Below are positions 53,701 through 64,000 of a stretch of DNA of 64,000 nt, piece by piece (position 1 is the first letter of the stretch; every line of letters starts with the position of its first letter). Under the pieces are notes generated by a model. That model had not been told where the DNA came from, did no database searches, and saw nothing but the letters and a program-made list of their open reading frames with translations. Source of the stretch: Piscicola geometra (lineage: Eukaryota; Annelida; Clitellata; Hirudinida; Piscicolidae); NCBI GenBank assembly GCA_943735955.1, contig OX030958.1, forward strand, positions 5,348,626 through 5,412,625. The letters are read 5' to 3'. Position numbers and translations under genes: made by a program.

Positions 53701-56700
53701 CTTATAAAAATTTTGTACGTTAAATATATTTTTTTAAAACGATGGCATCAGAGATCAAAATGAAACATAAATAAATATTTTTCCAAACGGTATGAATTTA
53801 TAATTTTTTGATAAAACTAGTATGAAAATGATATAGTGAATCAAATAAGCACAATCAATGAAAAATGTATTTAGAAAAAGTATTTATATTAAAAATAAAT
53901 ATATATAAAAAGTTTTAAAAGACAGATAAATGAAGACAATAAAAAGGCAAAAGTCATAATAGTAAAGGGAACACTCAGTGAATCTCATTAGAGTTAGAAT
54001 AATTCGGATTTTTATTCCGTAGTTTTTATTTATTATTATTTTTTTAACATACATTTAAAAAAAGCTGTTGAAAAATAATTATTGATCTATTTTTATTAAT
54101 GAAAAATACATTTTGATTGAATAATTTTCAACATCTGTGGTTTTAGACAATTTATTCGATTAAATAAAGTACACAAATACTTTAGATATAATAAAAGAGC
54201 TTACCAAGTATCATTTAAAAAAAACATTTTTTAAATTGGAAAATATTTTTAATATTTTGAAAAAAACATTATTTTTGATTATTGTTCTTGTAAGAGTTTT
54301 CGATGAGTAGAGATTAATATCAAGTGCGATGTATAATTATAAGAGCAACTAGCCATCGATACATGCAGAATACATTTCTGCAATTAATCTTCCATAATTA
54401 TTCCATTTATTATATGACATAGCTTAATTGAATTAGAAAAAACATATAAATATACAATCATTCAAATGTGTATAAAAAAATATAAAACAACTTGTAAAAG
54501 ATATATTTCACAATATTAAATAAATAAACATATTTCAGTTTATTCATGAAAAACCAAATTGATTTGAAATTTACCATTCTAGTAAAATGCAAGGTATATT
54601 ATTTTTCAAATAAAAAAAGCAGAAAAATGCAAAAATGAATTTTAGGCGTTCAAAAGTTTTCTTTTCACAAGACTAACTGACATTTTATGAAATCAAAATT
54701 AGAAAAAAAAACTTCTTGAAAACAGTAACTTTAAAAAAAAATTTCAAAAGTAGAATTTATAAACAAAAAATAGGTGAAACCAAAAAGTTAGAAAATACAT
54801 GGAAACCGAAAAAAATTCCAGAGTTACAGTGACATGTAGAAAGGACAAAAAGATGGATTGAAAAAGCTCTAATGAAATTGTTATGAATGTCCTCAAATGC
54901 CTCAAATTTTATTTTATTTTTTATTTTTGAAACTTTTCAATTAAGATTTAGTTTTTTCTTTTAACTTAAACGTCAAAGATAAATTGTATTCTGAATGATT
55001 CTTTGACAAAGTTTGAAACCTGCAATTTACATAAGGCACGTGTGAAAGTATGCCTTTCGATGGATAAAAAGCTTTAGTGAAATCATCACAAGTACGGAAA
55101 AAAAAGTTAAAACATTAATGTTTGGATTATAGTAAAAAACTGAGTAAAAGACAAGGTTTTTAAATATATTTTGGTTAGCTCCGTTTATAGTATCTTGAAT
55201 GGGTATTACTCATGAATATTTTTCTTTGCACATTCTGATATGAAACTATTCTATAAAAAGTTTAGTGTTTGAAGAGCGATTTTGATTGATTGCATAATAA
55301 TTGTAATAAATCAAAGCAAGATTATAAACATGAAAAAAATGTTTTTATTTTATCAACATTTTCACTACAAATCCACATAAATATTTTTTCCTAAAAAAAA
55401 AATAAAGAAGCTAGAGCACGCAGCATGGTAGAGATATATGAAAATTGGAAAAGTAATTGAAACTTGATGCAAGAAGGGAACAAAAGAAAGAATAAATCGG
55501 ATTCAACAAATTGATGTACTGGGATGAGTCAACTGTATTTGAAAATTTTCTTTATATAGTAATTACGCATATTAGAACACATGAATATATCAAACAAGGT
55601 TTGAGTAAAGATATATTAATATTTATATATATTTTTTATAAACCTGAAAAAAATTAAATTGTCACGATAGGTAAAGCAAGAAGCGATGCAAGCTAACAAT
55701 TTTAGAGTTTTTGCATGCCTATTCTAGCTATTGGGAGCTTGTTAAATGTAGTTTTATTGTGGTTGACAGTGCAGTAGTTCGTTTTATGAAATTGTTATAA
55801 AAGAAGTTGAAAAAATTACTCAATTCAATAAAGATATTTTAAATTAAATTTATTTATATTTAAATTAACTATTTTATCTAATTAAAATAAATAATTTTTA
55901 ATAATTGCAAAAAAGTTATACTCAAGCTTTCTAAAGATATATTTCAATAACACATGTGACAATAAAAATGTAACGAGGTAATAAATAATAATAATAAAAT
56001 AGCCCAAACAGTCTAAAGCCAGCAAAACCTACAAGACTTTTTTAAAAAGCAGACACAGGCAATAAAGTAAGTTTGAGAAAATGTATGTAGCGCCAACGTT
56101 CTTAATGCTGATGTCATAATGAGGCGGTCAGTGGTGCAAGCAGTCATGCATCATCTTGTTTTAATGTCTGTACTGTGAATGTACTGGTTCAAGTAGATTT
56201 TCCAGTTTAATACTGGTTTAAATAATAAACCTGATTGATTATATTTATTTAGATGAGCCTACTTACAAAAGAAAAGCTGTTTAGCAATGAAATCCCTTGA
56301 AGTTTTACTTATTACTTCAAAAATTAAATTTTTAATAATAATATTTTTTTGGAAAAATCATGAATAAATGGATGAAGCATCTCCGCAAATGAATGGTTAT
56401 GTGGATAACCTCACAGGTGCTTCCAAATGGTGACGTTTATTCAAACGATACTTTATGCCCAGATAAAATCTTAGGTGATATTGGTTCATGTGAACATAGG
56501 CAAACATTGGATATATACTTAATAAAGATTTGCATGCATCTACGACCTTGCAAACATTCATTTTTCATGATTTAATACATTATTCTTTATGCGGAAGCTA
56601 TAAAAAATCCAAGATTCGAACATATGCCTAGAAATCACATGAACCTTTACATTTTAGCATTTAAACAATTCTAAACAATATCATTTTACGTTAGAAAAAA

Positions 56701-59700
56701 CAGAATATACATATATATCCTGAAATGGATTTGAAAACTTTCTTATTCGGTGCAAAATACCATAAAAATGGATTTTTAAAATGCATGTAAAATGTATTGT
56801 AATTGAGTGAGTTCTGGCTTAGGCTTTAACGGAAATGGTCAAACAAATCATTTAAAAGATGGTTTAATAAATAAAAAAAATTCTATCGTTTTCTAAAAAC
56901 CATGTATATTGGAGACTTTTTAAAAGCTAACGAAAAAATTACAACACATAGTTTTTCTAAAACAGTTTAAGAATTCTGAAAATTTTAATTTTTATTGTTT
57001 GCAGTGTTAAGCTCAAGTACATTAAAAAATTAACGTTCATTGAAAGGGTTGACAGAATTGGAATAAAATCATTTTTATATATTTTGAATAATGTGTATAA
57101 AACCGGAAAAAATTGAATTAATTGAAATGAAAAACAAAGCATAAAAACTTGAATTACTTCGAAACATTCTTTAAGATTTGAAACATACTACTCATAAAAT
57201 GAAATTAAAACTCACCATCATTCAGGGTTTCTACTGCACAAAATGTTTAATTTTAATTTTTAGTAACTCAAAAAAACATCTTTTTATTTAATTAATTTTT
57301 AAAAAAATTAAATTTATTTTTATTTTCTTTGAAAATTTTATTATTTTTTTAAAAGAATATTATATAAAAAATATCTTACTAATGTGTAAATTACACTGTA
57401 TGTAAAAAAATAATTTTTTCAAGATTTCATGATTGATAGAATTGATAAAATAATTTTTTTTATTCAAAAAAAACCTGTATAAATTTTTCCAATATATGTT
57501 TTTAATTGCGTTATTTTATTACTTTTTCTTTGATAAAAATAACAACCAAATAAGGAGCCTCACTGTCTCAAACCTCAGTGTCTTGCTTCTTTTCAAAGGC
57601 TTTCGTTCCAAATACATTAATGTATATATGTTACAGAATCAGACAATCCACGGAATATTTGATATTTTCAGGCAATCCATGGAATGCCTGATTCAATAAG
57701 TTATTTTGTGGATTTTTAAAGGCTTTATTGAATGTATTTGTGGCTAAACCTCTATTAAGATTTTTTAAATAAATTTTATATGGTTTTTTGTTTTTTCAAC
57801 TAAAACTTACATGGGGATGATATACTCTAAAATATTCTTCTGAAATCATATTAGAAGTTAGTATAAAAAAATGTAAATATTTTAACAACATATTTATATA
57901 TTTTTTTTATTACTAACAAAATATACACATGTATATATATATTTGACAAATTTCAAATGTTTTGGAGATTTTTAGTAAACTGAAAAAGTGTTTTACATTG
58001 TGTTCTGAGCGTATATCCCATAATATGTATGTATAAATGAAAAAAAATCAGATGAGATTAAGTAAAGAAGTTAGAAGAAAATTGGATTGAAGAAGTGTGT
58101 GGGCAGTAATTCCTTGGTGCAGGCTATACATCCATTCAATTTGCCATTATCTTTACTTCCATGTATCCATCAATAATATTTTAAATCTATTTTTAAATAC
58201 TTATATTACATTTTTCAGCTTTAGCTGATTTTTTCCATATATCAAGCTACCAACACACCTATCTATCAAACTGAATCTTTTTTATTAATGAGCGTTACTT
58301 TCAATTAACCACTTTCGAAATCGTTTTTTGACATGTTAGAGTCTAATGTTAAGATGTGACTTTTTAGTGATTTTTATTTATAATTGCAAAGCTCCAAAAT
58401 TTTTCTATGAAAAATTAAAACATATAAATAGTTGCGTAAAAATACTTGAAAGAATTTTTAAAAGTCGTAAATTTCATAGAAATGAATGTGGTTTATAGAC
58501 ACTATAAGAGATCATTAGAGGGTCGCAGAAAAGAAACTCCTATTGATTTGGTCATATTTTGATTTACTAGAGATAATCTTTTATTTTATCTGGAGTCTTT
58601 TTAGATAATTGTATATTCTTAATGTGACATTTTAATGGTTTATAAACTCTAATAAAAATGAAGTTAGCGTGTTTGTATGAAATCATGAATGAAAATGTGT
58701 TGGAAACAGACATAGTATTGAAACTGACTTCATCTATCCAATTATCTAAATAGATTAATTAATATTAAACTTTTGAAAAAAATAGATAAAAAAATACATA
58801 ATAATAAAAATAAAAACATGCTTGACAAAAATAGAAATCAATATTTATGCTAATTAAAATAAATTAGGTTTGAGAAAGGTTATAGTAAGCATTAAAAAAA
58901 TAAACTAATTTTTAGTTTAAACTATTTTTATTTTTTAAATCCTATTGTTTAAATTTTTTTCGTTTTATTTCAATAATTTAAAAATTGTATAATTCTTTAA
59001 AAAAAGTCTTATTAAAACCTCATATAAATGACAGTTTCTAATTTTTTTATGACTGTGAAAGTCTAAAGCTTGCCAACTACGATGAGAATTGTTTAAAACT
59101 ATATAAAGAAAGTTCTCATTTGAATATCTTTTTGATATACAAGTTGAAAGCATCACTTCATCAAATGTATACATAAAATAGTCTAAACGATTGAATAAGC
59201 CTAGAAAAATGTGAAAACTCAAAAATATAAAAAATAAATTTTCACTTTACATTACTTCAAATGAGAATAATTGAAAATATTATAAATAATTAATTTCTAT
59301 CTGGATAAGCACCTCGACTAATAAATATAACAACGCGAACGTCTGAAAGGTCACAAAAAGCTAAAAATGTGAATTCACGAATAAAATATTGCGAGTATCA
59401 ACGAGAGGCGTGATGAATAGAAGGTATAACAATTACGAAGTGGAGGCTTTGGGATGTTTCTGTAGCAAAACATCATAAAGGCGGAAGCCGTTTGTTTCTT
59501 TGTACGCGTGTTTGTGTTTGTCCGTGTTGGCTTTGTGTTTTTTGTATTTGTGTAGTTGTTTATGTGGTTAATTGTTCATGGATTTGTATTCAACTTTTGC
59601 TGCTGAGTCTAATACTTATATCGTTATATATTTGTGTGTTGCTGGCTAGCATCATATGCTTAGGTGACTTACGTAATTTTGCATTATTTTTCATCATTTC

Positions 59701-62700
59701 TTTTGGAAAATTTTAATATTTGAAAAATAAAAATTAACAAGTTTCTAAATTTTGTATTATTTTTTTTGCGTATTTAGAAAGATGAAACTCGTTGTAACAT
59801 TTATGTAAAAGCTTCCATCTATACGCGTTTGTATTGTATTCCTATTTTAAGTATCTTTTGTTTGCTTAGTAGAGATATTTGTGTGTTTGTCTAATTTGTG
59901 AGTGTTCGGTTTTTTCTCCTTCTTGATGTAGGTTTGGCTGTTATAGTGTATGTTTGCTTGTCTGGGTGCCGAAGGTTGTCTGTTCATGCGAATATCTGAT
60001 TTCGTATAAATTAAGATAGTGACATTTTTATAGCTCGCAATTCGCATAAATGAATGGCTTGTAGAGCTGCATTACAGGCTTGTTTGACTCGAGAGTGAAT
60101 GTGTAATTGCAGTACTTTTGTTTATTCGTAATTTTTTCTTTACATTCGAATGAAACCGTTAACAAAAGTTTTGGTGTATTTGTTGTATATGTCTTTTTTT
60201 ATAGACAAATACGTATTCAAAAAATATACCAAAACTTATGTGTTTATAGAATTTTTTTACTTTTGACTGAATGTATCTATTTTTGAGTTTCAAGCGTTGT
60301 CTATTTTATTAATTTCTTCTAACTTTTTTTTAAATATTTTTTTTGCGAGGATTTTGTAATCTGTAATTGTTTTATAAGAATTCTAATAAAATCTGTATAT
60401 ATTTAAATATATTATAAACCTTATATCTTTGTTTCTATTTATTTTCAAAGTTATGCCCAGGCTTTAAAGTTGCTGTTATTTTCAAATTATAGGTTTATGT
60501 CATTCCGTGATCCCCTTCCCAAGTCTATTTTTCTAAATTTCCACGGTCAACAAATATTCTTCAGCGTCCTGCGGCAGTTTCCTCTAAATACGAAAGGCAA
60601 TCTCTCTTAAGCTTCAATTTGCAACACAATACCGAATGGCGCGGTGCTGAAGGCTTCGTTTAAATGGAGTAAACTTCTCAAATTAGTTTTTGAGCTAGTG
60701 AGTTCTGATATTAGTGCATTTGTGGAAATTTTTGTACGCAATTTTTTTATTATTTTAAAGTGCATTTTGTCGTTTTGCAACACTGAAAAAATATAAAAAT
60801 CGCTTAGATGTAAACAAACAAGTGAATATCAGCGAAGCTTTCTTACATCAGGTCATCACCATTCTAATGTTTGTTCTTGTACATAAAAGCCACTATACGA
60901 AGAGTCAGATAAGGCGTCTGTTAATTAATTAATTGACATCTTTCAAAGTTTAATTTAACTCTTGTTCTTTTAACTTTCTATACGATAAAATTTCATGATG
61001 AAAAAACAAAGAAAATTAATTCTACAATATTGTTGTTTTTTTATAAGAATTTAAATTTTATAATATTTTTTTTTGCAGTTATACAATGGTTTTCACGTGT
61101 AAATGTAGGCAATGACTTTTCATTATGTTTGCTAAAAATTACAAATGACTCGTGGGCTTCTTTGTTTTCTCAACTATTAGGTTAACAAGTATTGTTATTT
61201 TGAGTTTGTTTTTCATTGTTTTTATTGACGTTGTAGTAGTGTTTTTTCATTACCTTGTGTAATTACTTTTGAAAATAGTTCTTCTGTATTCAGAGCTAGT
61301 TTCGGTCATTTACTGTACTACTTAAACAGTTTTTATTTTAAGTTTTTTTCCAATAGTAAGATATTAGACATAAAATAACAAAATGATTATTTGTCGTTTT
61401 TTTGAATGAAGCTATAGATGTTTTTGTATTCAAAACTTGTGACATTATCGGGTTGTGCTCACGTCATTAGAAGATTCTGCTGCTTTCTCCTGTTTTTGAT
61501 ATTCTTCGTTTTTGTCAATTTGTATTTTTATATTTAAATATTTTACATTTTGTTACAAATTAATACTTTTTATTATTTTAGTCATCTTAAAATAAATGTA
61601 TACAAACAGATAAAGTGTTTTTTAGTATTTATACTTACATTTTCAAGTTTTGTCGTTTTTCTTCAGACATTAAAATGTAAATTGAATTTTTGAAAAACTT
61701 TTTTTATCGTAAAATTAGATTTTAAGCCTAGAAACAAAAGGTCTGGATGTTCAAAAGCACTCTTAGTAGAAAATAGCGACAAAACTCAGACCACAGATAT
61801 CCAACAAACTATTGAAAACAAATTTTTTTGTCTTGTGTAATATATAATGAATATTATAAAAATGAAAAGAATGTGAATAAATATAAATGTAAAAAAATAT
61901 GAGTATTGAAAAATGATACTTTAGAAATTAAATCTGTATTTAAAAATTTTACTTTGAAAATTTAATAATCTAATATATTGTATCAAAAAAGTTAAAACCC
62001 TCTTAATAAAAACGCTATAAATCTCCGTTAAAGATATAAATTAAAACTATAAATTTCACTTCTGTTAAAATGAGAAAAAATTTGTTTATATTTTTATTAC
62101 TTATTCGAATTCAGTAATACATTTTTTTATGTCTCACTTTTGCTTTTTTTTGTTTAATATTATAATTAAATTTTCTAAGAAGATTATTCGACAAAAAACA
62201 TTTTTATTGGTATTTTTCGGAAATTCTTTTTACTTTACTTAAAATTATTAATAAATAAAACAATAATAATGACTTTAAACAAATGACATTAAAAAACTAT
62301 TTTATAAAAAGGCCACAACATTTTTATGTCAAAGATGTGAAAAACAAAAATTATTAATGAAACAATTTTCTTTCAAACAAAACTTGAAAAAATCTGTTAA
62401 ACAAAAATGAGAACTTCAAAGATAACTGTTCGAAAAATGATGAAAAGTAGTATTTCCAAAGGCTAAGGTGAGTGAATGATACTTCAGAAAAAGACTAAGA
62501 AAAAGTTCATGACAAGGAAATAAATGAGTGTTTGTATGCTTGTGAGCGTGTCTGTGATGCTATGTTGCGGATAATGAAAAGATTGGATGATCCTAACGAG
62601 TGTTAATAAAGTGTCATGTGTAGAACAATGCAAATTTTAGGGCGCAGACAGTCCGAAAATAAAAAAGAATCAATTGAAATATTCACTGTATCACGATAAA

Positions 62701-63030
62701 TCTGCATTTAACTTGTTTTTGTCGATGTAATTTTGTTTAAAATTTTTAGATATAAATTTTGCAACCACTATTATCAACTGGTTACTAATGCAATCCCCTT
62801 ACTTTATCTTCACCATCAAAACCATCACAATTGTTTTCCAACGCTATCACACACCCTTTTTTCTCAACTTTTTCTATTTGATGTTATCTTTATTCCTTAG
62901 ACACTACTTATTTGTGGATATGCACCAAAAAAGATTTCAAAGTTTTATTTCCATTTTTATTGCTTTTTAAAATGAATAAAACGAATCAAAAGCTAAATTA
63001 TTTAAAATTAAATATATGAAAAGCTTCAAG
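47765..63030. other. 15-kb AT-rich region without a supported gene
   Basis: Only short open frames occur, none with recognisable similarity or convincing splice partners. It may be 5' intron or flank of the EB-module gene (its start-codon exon has not been found) or intergenic DNA. Slightly GC-richer islands lie at about 51285-51450 (with a perfect CRE at 51374-51381), 59290-59480 and 60530-60665. The plus strand is markedly T/G-rich from about 59.5 to 60.4 kb. Confidence 0.5.
51374..51381. promoter_or_regulatory. Perfect CRE in a GC-richer island
   Basis: TGACGTCA inside a 165-base stretch of higher GC (51285-51450) surrounded by AT-rich DNA. Could mark a promoter or enhancer, perhaps for the EB-module gene to its left. 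Confidence 0.3.
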
Positions 63031-63216
63031 TCTATTCATCTATTTGAACATATTTATCTCTTTATCAATTTAAATATATTTATCTCTTCATCTGTTTCAA
63101 TATATTTATCTCTTTATCAATTTAAATATATTTATCTCTTCATCTGTTTCAATATATTTATCTCTTTATCAATTTGAAGCTATTCATCTTTTCATCTATT
63201 TGAATATATTTATCTA
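63031..63216. repeat. Minisatellite with two alternating units of about 27 bp
   Basis: TTTATCTCTTTATCAATTTA and TTTATCTCTTCATCTGTTTC units, each ending in AATATA, alternate about three times, with more diverged units at both ends. Confidence 0.85.
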
Positions 63217-64000
63217 CCATAATCTGTTTTTAAACTAGTTAAACAAGACATTATACTTAAAACACATTTCAAAGTATTTTGAAGTCACGGGAAGATTAAG
63301 AGTAGGATACATGTTTGAAGAAGAATTAGTTTCCTACACTTTCCCTTTCTGTCTCAATTGTCTACTTGATTAACTATAAAATCAAAATTATTCCATTTAT
63401 TTTATATCTTTATAACCATTACTATCTTTTTAGTGATTTTATTATATCGTATCTTCTTGTAAAATTAAACAATACAAATAATATTATGAACATAATTGCA
63501 AGTAACTTAATTTGCAATAGTCTATTTCCTACATTAGCCTAGCTTTGAAACATTCGTATAATTCAAATTAATAACTAAACTTTCATTAAATGAAAATTAG
63601 AAAAAAATTCATATGAAGATCCTATTATTTTCAATTGATCAAAGTTTCAAATTATTTAAAGCTAAATTTATTGCTATTCAGCTATTTCTATGAATTTCGT
63701 GGATAAGTTTGATGCAAATTTATTTGATAAATCTCACAAATATACAATGATAACATTTAAATTTTTAGCCACATTATGAACAATTCTTGTGCGTTTTTTC
63801 AGTAGACATAATAATTTATGGTATCTATTGATATATAAAGTCAACATTGAGTAAATACGCAGTTGATATTAGGGCTCAGACGTATTTTTTAAATTTTACG
63901 AAAAACTTTATTTATTTAGTTATTTAACGTATATATTTTTTAAAAAATGGTAATTAATGTTATTTCCGATATTTTATACTTTAAAAAATGTGTAAATGAC
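63217..64000. other. AT-rich right edge, nothing identified
   Basis: I see no gene, RNA or repeat I can support in this stretch. Confidence 0.5.

Noticed and set aside
59847..60047. Lysine- and threonine-rich minus-strand ORF
   Set aside because: Composition is what the T/G-rich strand skew would give by chance; no homology.

Overview
The window is animal (bilaterian) nuclear DNA. It is AT-rich, dense in microsatellites, and its genes are split by GT-AG introns, often short. Every gene I can name is a metazoan or ciliated-eukaryote gene: the splicing factor SLU7, the FYR-domain regulator TBRG1, a PBX/extradenticle homeobox gene, a KIF17/OSM-3-type kinesin-2, and two coiled-coil genes that resemble CCDC170 and CEP85. 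Polyglutamine and polyasparagine runs are common in the proteins. An EB-module gene and the repeat style would fit a lophotrochozoan or flatworm-like animal, but I cannot fix the phylum from sequence alone.

Layout from left to right. 1-793: 5' end of a KIF17-like kinesin (minus), running off the left edge. 1830-7068: complete 13-exon SLU7 (minus). 7578-9804: complete 7-exon TBRG1 (plus), head-to-head with SLU7 across about 0.5 kb. 10032-11271: unrecognised single C2H2 zinc-finger gene (minus), tail-to-tail with TBRG1. 14931-19133: PBX/extradenticle (minus), 9 coding exons plus a stop-bearing exon. 20871-25353: 15-exon coiled-coil gene (minus, CCDC170-like). About 25.75-30.34 kb: CEP85-like coiled-coil gene (plus), head-to-head with the previous one. 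36.7-47.8 kb: a cysteine-rich secreted or surface protein (minus) built of EB modules and very long Q/N/D-rich stretches, with every intron in phase 1 and both ends open. 30.4-36.7 kb and 47.8-64 kb: AT-rich DNA in which I see no convincing gene.

Three genes (the KIF17-like kinesin and the divergent CCDC170-like/CEP85-like pair) point to cilium and centrosome biology. The pair shares a promoter region of about 0.5 kb with an exact match to the RFX-factor X-box consensus, and a near match lies upstream of the kinesin. This suggests RFX-controlled ciliary expression.

Other points of interest are: splice sites lying directly inside or against (GT)n and (CA)n repeats in several introns; a tRNA-derived SINE with at least four related tails, all in introns; a very recent 156-bp tandem duplication that copies the TBRG1 start codon into its own 5' leader; and a decayed copy of a coiled-coil exon. 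All gene models were built by hand from reading frames and splice consensus, with intron phases checked across every junction.
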